Shown: piece by piece, positions 51,987-61,044 of the stretch
Layout: the number at the start of each line of letters is the position of its first letter
How positions within the stretch are numbered: position 1 is the first letter of the stretch
From: Fibrobacter sp. UWT2
GTDB lineage: Bacteria; Fibrobacterota; Fibrobacteria; Fibrobacterales; Fibrobacteraceae
NCBI RefSeq assembly: GCF_900142545.1
Contig: NZ_FRBF01000001.1
Coordinates: forward strand, 224,759-288,758
DNA: 64,000 nt
Direction of reading: 5' to 3'
Notes under the pieces: model-generated
Databases searched by the model: none
The model's input: the letters and a program-made list of their open reading frames with translations, nothing else
What the model was told of the DNA's origin: nothing
Position numbers and translations under genes: made by a program

Positions 51987-53537
51987 ATGAATAAAGTTGT
52001 ATTGAGTGCATGCCTGCTTTTGAGCGCAGGCTTTTGTTTTGCGAAAAACGCAGTGCCTGCTGGACCCTTCCAGTGGGGGCATACGCTAAAACCGCTTTCT
52101 ACCTTGTCCATGAAAACGGCTGAAATTTCGGCGTATATGCCAGCCAAGAAAAAGCTGTTTGTGGTTGGCGATGCCAATGTAATCGAGGTGGTGGACTTGG
52201 CGAATCCTGGACTTCCGAAAAAGATTGCGGAAGTGAGTATTCCGGGGAACGCCTCTAGCGTGACGGTCCATGGGGACTTGGTCGCGGTCAGCATGCTTGA
52301 AATAGAAGAATGGCGCAATGGCCAGGTGCAGGTGATGCGTTATACCGATGATCTCGAAGTGCTTGGATTGTACACGGTTTGCAGCCAGCCGGACATGATC
52401 AAGTTTACGCCCGATGGCAAGAACTTGCTGGTGGCTTGTGAAGGTTCGCCTAGCACGGATTTTGCAGTTGACCCCGACGGCGGAATCGCATTCTTGTCTG
52501 TAGCCAAGGCTGATGCCGAATCGTGGAAGACGGCGGAACTTACGGTGGCCGGCTTTGACCATCTCGATACGAATGCGCTGAAGAAGGCTGGCGTGCGCGC
52601 TCCTGGAAATCAGGGCTTTTTGAAGTCGCTGGAACCGGAATACATTACGGTGTCTGACGATTCCAAATTGGCGTGGGTGAGCCTGCAAGAAAATAACGCC
52701 ATGGCAATTATTGATGTGCCGGCAAAGAAAATCAAGAAGGTGTTTTCGCTTGGCTTTGTGGATCATTCCAGAAATGGCTTTGCAATTGACGCCGTAAGCG
52801 ATGGAAAGATTGATATCAAGAATTATTACCCGCTGCGTGGTTTGCGCCAGCCCGATGGCATTGCCGCGTTCATGGCAGGTGATAGGCACTTTGTGCTGAC
52901 TGCAAACGAAGGCGCTCCTGTCAATGATTACAAGGCTTGGACCGATGTGACGAATGTGCCGGAACTTGTGGCACAGGGCCGTTTGGATGAAGCCGTGTTT
53001 ACTGAAAAGATGACGGCGGACTTGAAGGATCTTTCGGTCAGTGCGCTGGAACGTTGCGATGAGGGCAAGTATCGCACCCACAATGGCAAGTGCCCATATG
53101 CTTATACTTTCGGTTCCCGCTCCGTGAGCATTTTCGATGGCGAAACCGGTAAAGTGATTTGGGATTCCGGTGAAATGTTCGAACGTGTCTTGGCAAAGAT
53201 TGCGCCGGAATACTTCAATTGGAATTCTAAGAAGGGCAAGGCCAAAATGGATAAGCGCAGTTCGGATAAGGGCTGTGAACCCGAAAACGTGACCGTGGGC
53301 GAAGTGGGTGCCCGTCGCTATGCTTTTGCTGGCTTGGAACGTACCAGTGGTATTGCCGTTTTCGACATTACGGAACCGATGGCGCCGCAGTTGGTGGATT
53401 ACTATTTGGATCCGCTGGATCGTGGGCCTGAAGGCGTCCTCTTTATTCCCGCCGAACAAAGCCCGATGAACGGCCAAGCTTTGCTCGTTGTCGGTTACGA
53501 ATACAGCAAGACGCTGACGATTTATACGATTAAATAA
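51987..53537 (+). CDS. Secreted beta-propeller protein (choice-of-anchor I type)
   Basis: 516 residues with a signal peptide (MNKVVLSACLLLSAGFCFA). Repeated propeller-like strands include VIEVVDLANPGLPKKIAEV, ISVTVHGDLVAV, FTPDGKNLLVACEG, EYITVSDDSKLAWVSLQENNA and FVLTANEGAPVNDY. This pattern matches the choice-of-anchor I / alkaline phosphatase-associated propeller family, whose members are exported. GAGGAG lies before ATG 51987. Its 3' end overlaps that of the convergent hrpB by eight bases. Confidence 0.82.
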   Translation: MNKVVLSACLLLSAGFCFAKNAVPAGPFQWGHTLKPLSTLSMKTAEISAYMPAKKKLFVVGDANVIEVVDLANPGLPKKIAEVSIPGNASSVTVHGDLVAVSMLEIEEWRNGQVQVMRYTDDLEVLGLYTVCSQPDMIKFTPDGKNLLVACEGSPSTDFAVDPDGGIAFLSVAKADAESWKTAELTVAGFDHLDTNALKKAGVRAPGNQGFLKSLEPEYITVSDDSKLAWVSLQENNAMAIIDVPAKKIKKVFSLGFVDHSRNGFAIDAVSDGKIDIKNYYPLRGLRQPDGIAAFMAGDRHFVLTANEGAPVNDYKAWTDVTNVPELVAQGRLDEAVFTEKMTADLKDLSVSALERCDEGKYRTHNGKCPYAYTFGSRSVSIFDGETGKVIWDSGEMFERVLAKIAPEYFNWNSKKGKAKMDKRSSDKGCEPENVTVGEVGARRYAFAGLERTSGIAVFDITEPMAPQLVDYYLDPLDRGPEGVLFIPAEQSPMNGQALLVVGYEYSKTLTIYTIK

Positions 53538-56073
53538 CGGATTCGGGCCACGGGTGCTTGGGATAGCGGCCGCGCAATTCCTTACGCACCTCGGCGTAGG
53601 TGTTCTGCCAGAAGCCAGTCAAGTCCCAAGTTTTTTGAATGGTGCGGAAGTTCGGTGCGAGAATGTCGTACCGGACTTTTAATTTGCCGTCGGCAATCTT
53701 GTGTTCGCCACGGAGTTGCATCAAATCTTCGATGCGGGCCGAAATTTCTACCAGAACGCCTTCGATGCTTTGCACCGATTTTCCGTCGTCGGTGACGGCG
53801 ACTTCTTGGTAGCTGTAGCGGGCGCGTTTACCGTTCGGGAGCATGTAATGGTCGGGGAATGTCTTGCCGAGCCATTGCAGCATGGACTTGCCGAAATAAT
53901 CTTCGACGATACTGCGGTAACGGTCTTCGTTGATATCGCGGAGCAGGAACTTGCCGCTTGCGAATTCGTCGAAGATGAGTTCCATATCTTCTTCGTTGAA
54001 TTCGGGGAGGCCGTATTCGGGGTAAAGCTTAGCGGCTAGGCGCATCTTGATCAGTTGCGTCTGAACAACGTCGGTCAGGAATCTGCCGCTCCAGTTTTCT
54101 TTCTCGATTTTTTCGCGCCAGGCGTCGACGGTGAGTTTCTTGAGTTCTTCGAGAACTTTAGGCGAGGCCTCTTGCGTGAGAATTTCTTTGCGGGAAAGTT
54201 CGGTGGTAGAACCGTCGGCGTTTTCGGATTCGCTGATTTCGACTCCGATGAATCTTTCTTGGCCGCTGCGCCACAGAAGCTCGTAGCGGGTCCTGGCGTT
54301 GCTTCCGCCGAGCATGTCTTGCGAAATGGGCGCGTAAAGGTTCACCTTGAGTTCCGACTTGGTCGTGCCGGTGCGGAGCATGCTGAGCGCGAGAATCGCG
54401 TAAGGCGGTTCTGCAACTTGCAGGCGAATCACATTCTGGTTGGCGAGCTTGTAGGCGTTTCCGCTCGGAGTCGCAAGCCTGTCGGGGAATGCCTTGAGGA
54501 GACTTTGGGTGACGAGGTTTGAGGTCGGAGCTTCGCCCCTTTGAGGTGTGGGGTTTGCAAGCTGGTTGCGGTAGTCACGCAGCTGTCTAAGTGTGAACGA
54601 AACTTCTCGCGGAACATCCCTGTTCTTGGACAACGTATCGCTTGCAAGCGTTAGAATATCGTAGGCGACTTTTGCCTTCTGCAAGAATTCGGTGCCAGAG
54701 TGAATCCAGGCGAGTGCTGCGAGGAGCAGGTCGGGGAGGTCTGCTTTGCTTTGGGCCGATGCGAGGAGCAGCGCGAGCGGAATGCTTGAGATGGGCGTGC
54801 GGATGGCCTTGAGGCCGAGTTCGGTGATGGCGCCGTCTTGGAGCATCCCGAATTTCTGAAGCAGCGCCGTCGCCGTCTTTTCTCGCGCTTCCGGAATCGC
54901 TGTCGGCAACTCGATCTTTGCGATACTCTCGTCTCTCGTCTGTAGCGAGCCTGCGAGCGTTCTTTCGTCTGTGTTCTCTAACGCTGCTTTCTGCAACAGC
55001 AATTCCGAGGGCTCTATTTGCAGAACCTCGGGCACGATCCCTTGGGGCATACGCTTTTCGGATTCTTCACTCCAGAGGCGTATGGCACAACCATTCTGCG
55101 TACGGCCGCTACGGCCGCTGCGCTGAATGGCATTTTGCATAGAAATGGGGAGCGTGCGCAGTACATTTACTTTTTCACTGTCGTCATACAGGCTGACGCG
55201 TTCGATGCCGCTGTCGACAACGCCTGTCACGTTCGGCACGGTGATAGAAGTTTCGGCGATGTTCGTCGTGAAAATCACGCGCGGGCGTTCGGTGACTTCA
55301 AATATGCGGTCTTGCGTTTCGCGGTCCTGTCCGCCGTAGATCTCCAGGAATTCGGCGCAGTTCTGTCCGAGGGCTTCGGCGGCGGCGGTGTGGCAGCGGG
55401 CGATTTCTGCTTTGCCCGGTAAGAATACCAGCGTGGTCTGCCAGATGTTGTTGCGGTATAATGTGCGGAGCGCCCGCACCACTTCGGCGTCAAGTCCAAC
55501 GCCTGAAACAAGCGATGTCCCCGTGGCCGGAGTCTGGTTGATAATCTGGACGGGGTAGAGCGGGTGGCCCAAGCTCAGGCATTTTACATTGAGGGCGTTT
55601 TCCAACTCATCGCGGTTGAGTGCTGCCGACATCACTGCTATACGAGGCCGTTCGGCTCCCCTAAAAAACGCAAACAGCAAGTCCATGTCAGCCTTGCGTT
55701 CGTGGTATTCGTCAAAGACAATCCAGTCGGCGTCCAGTTTGCCGTGCAGCAACTCCTGCAGAAAGTTACCGTAGGTCTGAAAGAGAATGCGCGTGTCTGC
55801 GCTTTTGCAACTGTCTTGCCTGAACTGGTAGCCGACTGTCTTTCCGCAGCTTTCACCGTGGAGTTTTGCCGAGAACTGCGCAAGCGCAAGTGCAGCAATG
55901 CGGCGGGGCTGCAATACGACCACGCGGCCTTTGCAGTGCTTGCTTAAAAAGTAGGGGATGAATAGCGACTTGCCCGAACCGGTCGGCGCTTCAATCAATA
56001 AATTGCGAGAAGCCGCTATCGCGGCTTCCAGTTTGCCTTCTTCTTCGGCGAGTGCTAAATCTTTGTAATTCAT
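53530..56073 (-). CDS. hrpB: ATP-dependent helicase HrpB
   Basis: DEAH-type superfamily 2 helicase, probably acting on RNA. 847 residues: IEAPTGSGKS (Walker A, K35), FDEYHERKADMDLLF (motif II, with DEYH in place of DEAH), IFTTNIAETSITVPNV, QRSGRSGR (motif VI) and a helicase-associated domain. The HrpB-specific C-terminal region (AKLYPEYGLPEF..., LQLRGEHKIADGKLKVRYDILAPNFRTIQKTWDLTGFW type) completes it. No Shine-Dalgarno site is seen; an intergenic repeat lies directly upstream. Confidence 0.92.
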   Translation of the reverse strand: MNYKDLALAEEEGKLEAAIAASRNLLIEAPTGSGKSLFIPYFLSKHCKGRVVVLQPRRIAALALAQFSAKLHGESCGKTVGYQFRQDSCKSADTRILFQTYGNFLQELLHGKLDADWIVFDEYHERKADMDLLFAFFRGAERPRIAVMSAALNRDELENALNVKCLSLGHPLYPVQIINQTPATGTSLVSGVGLDAEVVRALRTLYRNNIWQTTLVFLPGKAEIARCHTAAAEALGQNCAEFLEIYGGQDRETQDRIFEVTERPRVIFTTNIAETSITVPNVTGVVDSGIERVSLYDDSEKVNVLRTLPISMQNAIQRSGRSGRTQNGCAIRLWSEESEKRMPQGIVPEVLQIEPSELLLQKAALENTDERTLAGSLQTRDESIAKIELPTAIPEAREKTATALLQKFGMLQDGAITELGLKAIRTPISSIPLALLLASAQSKADLPDLLLAALAWIHSGTEFLQKAKVAYDILTLASDTLSKNRDVPREVSFTLRQLRDYRNQLANPTPQRGEAPTSNLVTQSLLKAFPDRLATPSGNAYKLANQNVIRLQVAEPPYAILALSMLRTGTTKSELKVNLYAPISQDMLGGSNARTRYELLWRSGQERFIGVEISESENADGSTTELSRKEILTQEASPKVLEELKKLTVDAWREKIEKENWSGRFLTDVVQTQLIKMRLAAKLYPEYGLPEFNEEDMELIFDEFASGKFLLRDINEDRYRSIVEDYFGKSMLQWLGKTFPDHYMLPNGKRARYSYQEVAVTDDGKSVQSIEGVLVEISARIEDLMQLRGEHKIADGKLKVRYDILAPNFRTIQKTWDLTGFWQNTYAEVRKELRGRYPKHPWPESVI

Positions 56074-56081
56074 ATTGAGGC

Positions 56082-56127
56082 GTGAGGTCGCTCCCCTAAC
56101 GGGTCGCGCTTTGCGCCGTGCTCGCTA
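56082..56127. repeat. Dispersed intergenic repeat, partial copy 3
   Basis: Begins with GTGAGGTCGCTCCC, identical to 6613-6626, then diverges (CTAACGGGTCGCGC, GCGCCGTGC). It occupies the gap between hrpB and the gene at 56128. Confidence 0.5.
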
Positions 56128-56592
56128 CTACCTTGGGAACTTGAGCTTTTCGCCGGTGGCAACGTCGTTGTAAGGCTTCTTGCCTTCGTGGAACTTCTGG
56201 TTGATTACCAGGTTGTCGATACGGCGACGCAGGCCCTGTTCGGTCTTGCAGAAGAAGTAGGCGACCTTGTTGGTGCCGGGCACCAGGAACATGGCGAGCT
56301 TGTACTTCTGAGACACGGCGCGGCGGAAGAACTTGAGGTCTTCTTTCTTGGGCACCACGAGGTGGGAACCTTCCTTGACTTCGCAAATCATGTCGGCATC
56401 GGCCAAAAGGGCGCGAGACTTCTGCTTGAGAGCGGCAAAGTTCGGTTCGGTGTTCTTCTTGATGGTCTCAAGGCTGAAAGCACCACCGCCTTCCTTAAGA
56501 GCCTTGCGGACTCCACGGAATGCAAATACGCCCATAACGATGAGAAACAAGGCTACAAGGTACGGCCAATAGTTGGCGAGAAAATCTAACAT
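56128..56592 (-). CDS. Single-pass membrane protein, unknown function
   Basis: 154 residues, not recognised. One N-terminal membrane helix (about 7-26, NYWPYLVALFLIVMGVFAFRG) is followed by a soluble, basic domain (about 35-154) with KKNTEPNFAALKQKSRALLADA, VVPKKEDLKFFRRAVSQKYKLA and RRRIDNLVINQKF. No signal cleavage site is apparent. AAGAGG precedes the start, with TATATT further upstream. It may be co-transcribed with hrpB downstream. Confidence 0.7.
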   Translation of the reverse strand: MLDFLANYWPYLVALFLIVMGVFAFRGVRKALKEGGGAFSLETIKKNTEPNFAALKQKSRALLADADMICEVKEGSHLVVPKKEDLKFFRRAVSQKYKLAMFLVPGTNKVAYFFCKTEQGLRRRIDNLVINQKFHEGKKPYNDVATGEKLKFPR

Positions 56593-56642
56593 AAAAACCT
56601 CTTTTCTTTACGAAAGAAAATATAGAAAAATAAATGATTTAT

Positions 56643-56694
56643 GCGGGAGGGGACCCGGCTCGGAGTTGCGAAGGCCGCACGGTCCCCTCCCTGC
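56643..56694. repeat. Dispersed repeat with GGGAGGGGACC arms
   Basis: GGGAGGGGACC (56645-56655) and GGTCCCCTCCC (56681-56691) are perfect arms, with a further CGGC/GCCG pair inside. A strong hairpin results. An upstream start at 56641 would translate the repeat into MREGTRLGVAKAARSPPCT, a peptide typical of non-coding repeats, so the gene start is placed after it. Confidence 0.65.
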
Positions 56695-56741
56695 ACCCTC
56701 CCCTTCCTTGGCCGACGCTTTTTTAAGGAGGCAAGCTTTTC

Positions 56742-56747
56742 TATATT
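56742..56747 (+). promoter_or_regulatory. -10 box seven bases before GTG 56755
   Basis: TATATT, then CGTGACT, then GTG ATA AGT. The spacing equals that of other apparently leaderless starts here (for example at 51537), which is why 56755 is preferred over GTG 56749. Confidence 0.45.
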
Positions 56748-56754
56748 CGTGACT

Positions 56755-58068
56755 GTGATAAGTCTTTTGAAAAGAGTTTTTTTTACATGTGCTGTAACGG
56801 CGCTTTTTTCGGGCACAGCCTTTGCTGATGTTGCGGCTTGTCCTGAAGGCTCGGTCATTTCGTCGATTTCGTACGAAGGGCTAGAGCATACGAAGGCTCG
56901 CGTGGTGGAACGAGAGCTCTTGAACAAGGCGGGGGAGCCGTTCTCTGCCGAAAAGTTCGATCTTGAAAAACGCCGCCTGCAAGACTTGGACTTGTTTACC
57001 GATGTGTCGGTAGATTGTAATGGTGGAAATCTGAAATACTCTTTCGTCGAAATCTTCCGTTGGATTCCTGCCCCTGCAGGTAAGACGACCGAGCGCGACG
57101 GGCTCATGATTGGCCTTGCTCTTGCAAACCTCAATGTGCTTGGCGAAGATATCCGTGCCGAAGTTCAGTACCGCACCTCTTCTGAACGGTTCCTGGATAA
57201 CAACGAGTATGCCTTTTATGCAAGTTCTCCTTACTTGTTCGGGCTTCCGCTCGGCTGGAATTTTGAGTTCCTGCGTACCGACAGTTACGATGACATTCGC
57301 GATTACCAAGATGACAGCTGGCTGATTGATTTGGATTTGGACTATCAACTGCTGCCGCACCTTTCTATTTTAGGCACGGTCGCGTATCGCGAATTGGAAA
57401 AAGCGGTGTTCACGTTCGATGAAGACTCTGCTGAATTATGGGAATATGGCCTTGGCTTTGCCTTTGATTTCCGTGATACCAAGATTGATACCCGCAAGGG
57501 TGTCTATTATGAATACATGCTTACGCATGTGAAGCAATTAGACCGGATTGCTATCTGTGGCGGCAGCTGTTACACCGAAGGCGAAGACTATTGGGAACTT
57601 TTGAACGATGCCCGCGCTTACTATCCAGTTGGTCGTTTTGTGACGGGGGCGACGGCGCTCGTGCGTTACCGTCCGGGTGAAGTGTACCGCTTCGACTATT
57701 TTTCGCATGGCGGCGTGAATTCTTATCGTGGCCGTTATGGCGATTCAAAGCGCCTGGGCGTACACGAAGCCTTGCTCAACCTCGAAGAACGCTTTATTCT
57801 GTTGGATCGTCAGCCGGCGAGTATCGCGGGCGTGAATTTCTTCTATGGAGTGCAATTGGTGGCGGGTCTCGACGGAAGCCTTATTTGGAATTCGGGGCGC
57901 CCCGGTTGGGATGATTACGAAGGTGCCGTCTATGGCGGTATTCATCTGGTGGTTCCCGCTGTTGACCGTCTGCGTTTTGAAGTGGGATACAGCCCCGACA
58001 GGGGAGAACCTAAATACTTCTTTGGCATGATAGAAAAGGTGTCTACGTCGCGCTGGCGTGGCAGATAA
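56755..58068 (+). CDS. Omp85/BamA-like outer-membrane protein
   Basis: 437 residues. Signal peptide (VISLLKRVFFTCAVTALFSGTAFA), one POTRA-like domain (about 30-100, VISSISYEGLEHTKARVVERE, KRRLQDLDLFTDVSVDCNGG) and a barrel (about 115-437) with YAFYASSPYLFGLPLGWNFE and RDTKIDTRKGVYYEY. The VNSYRGRYGDSKRLG loop is typical of Omp85 (the RGY/RGF box). A single POTRA is fewer than BamA has, so this is an Omp85-family relative, not BamA itself. A longer form starting at 56641 would run through a repeat. Confidence 0.82.
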   Translation: MISLLKRVFFTCAVTALFSGTAFADVAACPEGSVISSISYEGLEHTKARVVERELLNKAGEPFSAEKFDLEKRRLQDLDLFTDVSVDCNGGNLKYSFVEIFRWIPAPAGKTTERDGLMIGLALANLNVLGEDIRAEVQYRTSSERFLDNNEYAFYASSPYLFGLPLGWNFEFLRTDSYDDIRDYQDDSWLIDLDLDYQLLPHLSILGTVAYRELEKAVFTFDEDSAELWEYGLGFAFDFRDTKIDTRKGVYYEYMLTHVKQLDRIAICGGSCYTEGEDYWELLNDARAYYPVGRFVTGATALVRYRPGEVYRFDYFSHGGVNSYRGRYGDSKRLGVHEALLNLEERFILLDRQPASIAGVNFFYGVQLVAGLDGSLIWNSGRPGWDDYEGAVYGGIHLVVPAVDRLRFEVGYSPDRGEPKYFFGMIEKVSTSRWRGR

Positions 58069-58187
58069 CCAATTCCGACGTAAATAAAGTAAACAACCCT
58101 TTACAAATTTTGGATAAATACTAAATTAGGACTCATATTTATAATAAAAAGGTAATATGGGCTCAGCGTGGGCCTTTTGGAGTATAA

Positions 58188-58778
58188 ATGGCAATTAACT
58201 ATCTAGACCTTCCTATCGGTAAGAAGTACCCTTATGAAGTAGATTGTGTCGTCGAAATCGGCAAAGACACGAACCTCAAGTATGAATATGACGAACGCCT
58301 GCACGTGTTCCGTCTGGACCGCTGCTTGCTCAGCTCCATGAGCTATCCTTGTACTTACGGCTTTATTCCCAGCACTAAGGCTGACGATGGCGACGCTATC
58401 GATATGCTGATTTATAGCCCCGCCTCCATGATGACGGGTACGGTTTGCACCTGCCGCGTCATTGGTGCGCTTGACATGACCGATGGCGGTCGCAAGGACT
58501 ATAAGGTTTTGGGCGTTCCGGTTTTCAACCCGCGCCCCATCAGGGACATCACCGACGTGGACCAGATGTTCCTGCGCATTACGCGTAACTTTTTCCAGAA
58601 CTACAAGGAACTGGAAGGTAAGGATGTGCAGATTGGTGAATGGCAGAACGCCGACTTCGCCCGCGAAAAGGTGATTGCCGCTCACAAGGCTTATTTCCAG
58701 ATGCAGGTGCAAGTTCCTGAAACTTGCTACCAGGAACCGGAAAGCCTCGACCACCTTCCGCCTGACGAATTGATTTAA
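58188..58778 (+). CDS. ppa: Inorganic pyrophosphatase
   Basis: Hydrolyses pyrophosphate from biosynthetic reactions, in the cytoplasm. 196 residues of the family I type: EVDCVVEIGKDTNLKYEYD, CTYGFIP and the signature GDAIDMLI (the usual D-x-D-P-x-D has Ala in place of Pro). TTTTGGAG lies before the start. A bidirectional terminator follows. Confidence 0.93.
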   Translation: MAINYLDLPIGKKYPYEVDCVVEIGKDTNLKYEYDERLHVFRLDRCLLSSMSYPCTYGFIPSTKADDGDAIDMLIYSPASMMTGTVCTCRVIGALDMTDGGRKDYKVLGVPVFNPRPIRDITDVDQMFLRITRNFFQNYKELEGKDVQIGEWQNADFAREKVIAAHKAYFQMQVQVPETCYQEPESLDHLPPDELI

Positions 58779-58783
58779 AAAAA

Positions 58784-58806
58784 CGCCGCTTTTTAGCGGC
58801 GTCTTT
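58784..58806. terminator. Bidirectional terminator between ppa and radical SAM gene
   Basis: ACGCCGCT-TTTT-AGCGGCGT (58784-58803). The T-run is short on the plus strand (CTTTC), and the A-run at 58778-58784 gives seven Ts on the minus strand. Confidence 0.85.
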
Positions 58807-58809
58807 CAA

Positions 58810-59685
58810 TTAAAAGCATCTTACTTTCACCGGCAGTGCGTCGGTGATTTTTGTTTTGACGCTTTCCAGGAATTCCTTGGGCAGAGGTTCTACTCCCTTA
58901 AGCAAGGTGTCGCGGATAACCGTGTACAGCTGGACTTCAACAAGGTGGTCCGGATTTGCGGAATGGATGGCGGCCAAATTTTCGATGTAGCGTTCGATTT
59001 CCTGTTCGCTCGGAATTTCGCCTTGCAAATCGCAGAGCATGGTCTGGATGCAGAGCGGGTAAAGGTTGATGGCCTTGGTTAGGTTGTCTAGAATCTTGGC
59101 CAAGTGCAGGGGAGAACGATTCACCTTCTTGAACCATTCTTCGGTGCCGGCGTCAAGCTTTGCCCAAATTTCACCATTGCTTTCGAGCAATTGGGCAAGC
59201 CCCTGTTGAACGGATTCCGCTTCAATGTGACTTGCGTTGGTGATCAGGCGTAATTTAAAGTCACCGAGTTTAGGGGCGAATTCCTTTTGGATTTCACGCA
59301 TGCGGCGGCAAACTTCGGGGAATTCCTTGACGATGGTGGATTCTCCGTCGCCCGAAAGGCAAATATCCTTCAAAAGCTTGTTTTGCTCAGGAACATTCTT
59401 GTAGGCGTCGCATTTGGCAAATTCGCCAGAGGCGTAATAGGCGAGGAATGCACGGAGTTCGCGTTCCACAGCGTCAATATCGACGGGAATGCGCTTGTGG
59501 CCTTCTTGCGGGCCGCTCTGGCAGTAGGCACAGGAAAAGGAACAGTGGTGATCCGGATTCAAATTGACGCCTAAAGAAAGCCCGCCTGCGCGGCGGCTAA
59601 TCACTGGGTACACCCAAGTGTTGTTTTCCCATTCGCGGGGGTGGCTGCTCCACGCAGCGATTAATGCTTTTTCCTGTTCATTCAT
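58810..59685 (-). CDS. Radical SAM protein (wyosine-synthetase-like)
   Basis: 291 residues with the [4Fe-4S]/SAM motif CSFSCAYCQ (C48, C52, C55), followed by the GDGE box in CLSGDGESTIVKEF and later strands FKLRLITNASHI and WAKLDAGTEEWFKKVNRS. This pattern matches bacterial radical SAM proteins related to TYW1-like (wyosine) enzymes; their substrate is unknown. TATATT lies seven bases before the ATG (59698-59693 on the minus strand), with no Shine-Dalgarno site. Confidence 0.83.
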   Translation of the reverse strand: MNEQEKALIAAWSSHPREWENNTWVYPVISRRAGGLSLGVNLNPDHHCSFSCAYCQSGPQEGHKRIPVDIDAVERELRAFLAYYASGEFAKCDAYKNVPEQNKLLKDICLSGDGESTIVKEFPEVCRRMREIQKEFAPKLGDFKLRLITNASHIEAESVQQGLAQLLESNGEIWAKLDAGTEEWFKKVNRSPLHLAKILDNLTKAINLYPLCIQTMLCDLQGEIPSEQEIERYIENLAAIHSANPDHLVEVQLYTVIRDTLLKGVEPLPKEFLESVKTKITDALPVKVRCF

Positions 59686-59749
59686 GCCGCCAAATATAGT
59701 AATCCGAGTTATAGTCTGTACCTATATGCCGTTAGAGCGAAAAATTAGA

Positions 59750-59800
59750 ACGTCCAACTGTCTACCGCCTACTTCCTACTTCCTACTTTTTACTACTTTT
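59750..59800. repeat. TACTTCC repeats before gene 59806
   Basis: GTCCAACTGTCTACCGCCTA, then CTTCCTACTTCCTACTTTTT: the same TACTTCC units as at 47872 and 48455, in the same orientation, ending just before a start codon that has no Shine-Dalgarno site. Confidence 0.6.
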
Positions 59801-59805
59801 CCTAC

Positions 59806-61044
59806 ATGCAATTTGTATTAAAGTCCGCTTTGATTGCGCTTACGCTTGTCGGAGTTGCTTTTGCCGACGGCATTAAACCCGAGGCTTTGGCGAAAGATGG
59901 CGCTATCACTCGAGATAGGCATCTCACCGAGATCCGCGATGTGATGCGTGGTGGCCGTGGCGGTCACATCGACTTCGGTTTTTACTATACGCCGAGTCGT
60001 GAACAGCTGCCTCTTGAAAGTGAGTACGGTGAACACGACGGCTTTGCGTTCAATCAGCATTTTGCGGGCTTTGGCGCCGGTGAAGTCGCCAAGAACCGCC
60101 ACATGGGTGCGCTCCTTTGGTTTGACCGCTCCGGTTGGGATGGCGAAGACTTTCTCCTGCTTCCGCACTATGGTGATTTCGGTATCCAGCGCTCCATTGT
60201 CACATGGGGTTTGACCTTTACCGATGCCAAGATGGATTGGACGTTTGCGGCAGGTATGCAGCACCAAAATTTGGAACACCGCGGCAAGATTTACCCTTAC
60301 GAAAAGGATTCCCTAGCTTATAGTTGGGCTCACTTGCGCTTTAGCAAATTCAGTGCCCAGGCCAATTTCTTCCGTACGGACTGGCGCTTGTTCCGGTTCT
60401 CGCTGGATTTGGAAAGCCGCTCTATTTACGGAGGCAAAAAGTCGGGACCGTTGACTTATTTGCCGAACGTATCGCTTGCCATGTACAATGAGGACGACGA
60501 GAGCGATGTTGATTCCATGCGCGTCACTTGGGAACAGAACTTGTATGCCCAGCAGCTTTATGCCGAAGTCGCGATTGACTTGAACGATACCTGGTTCCAC
60601 AGTGCGGCTCTCAAGTTTTATCCGGATCCGTCCCGCATGATCGGTTTTGAAGCGACTTGCTTGAACCGTGTCAAAAAGAAACGCATTTCCGATGACTTGG
60701 TTGAAGAAGAAAGCGACTTGTTGTGGGGTGGTGCAATTGACTTGCTGTTTGCCCGCTTCGCCTACAATGCCGCTTACGATTACGACAACTTCTTTGGCGC
60801 GAAGGGCACCTTCCTTGTGGAATTCAAGTTTAACTTGACGACTGTTGATGGCTGGCTGTTCAACCGCGGTGCTGCCCGTAGCGCACCGATGGAAACCGAT
60901 ATTATCAAGCAGTCCGATAAAAAGTCAAGCTCCAACGAAATTACTCCGATAGGTTCTGGTAAAGGCGCTCCCAAGACGATTGAAGCCAAGGGAATCCGCT
61001 ACGAAAAGACTCAACCTGCAGCAAGTACAGAAGGAGGTAACTAA
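59806..61044 (+). CDS. Exported, probably outer-membrane protein
   Basis: 412 residues with a signal peptide (MQFVLKSALIALTLVGVAFA). The mature part is rich in alternating strands with aromatic girdle residues (GHIDFGFYYTPSREQL, ALLWFDRSGWDGED, IVTWGLTFTDAKMDWTFAAG, FRFSLDLESRSIYGG, TFLVEFKFNLTTVDGWLF), consistent with a beta-barrel up to about 355. A Ser/Lys-rich tail (DKKSSSNEITPIGSGKG) follows, an odd ending for a barrel. Function not recognised. One-base overlap with the lipoprotein gene that follows. Confidence 0.72.
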   Translation: MQFVLKSALIALTLVGVAFADGIKPEALAKDGAITRDRHLTEIRDVMRGGRGGHIDFGFYYTPSREQLPLESEYGEHDGFAFNQHFAGFGAGEVAKNRHMGALLWFDRSGWDGEDFLLLPHYGDFGIQRSIVTWGLTFTDAKMDWTFAAGMQHQNLEHRGKIYPYEKDSLAYSWAHLRFSKFSAQANFFRTDWRLFRFSLDLESRSIYGGKKSGPLTYLPNVSLAMYNEDDESDVDSMRVTWEQNLYAQQLYAEVAIDLNDTWFHSAALKFYPDPSRMIGFEATCLNRVKKKRISDDLVEEESDLLWGGAIDLLFARFAYNAAYDYDNFFGAKGTFLVEFKFNLTTVDGWLFNRGAARSAPMETDIIKQSDKKSSSNEITPIGSGKGAPKTIEAKGIRYEKTQPAASTEGGN

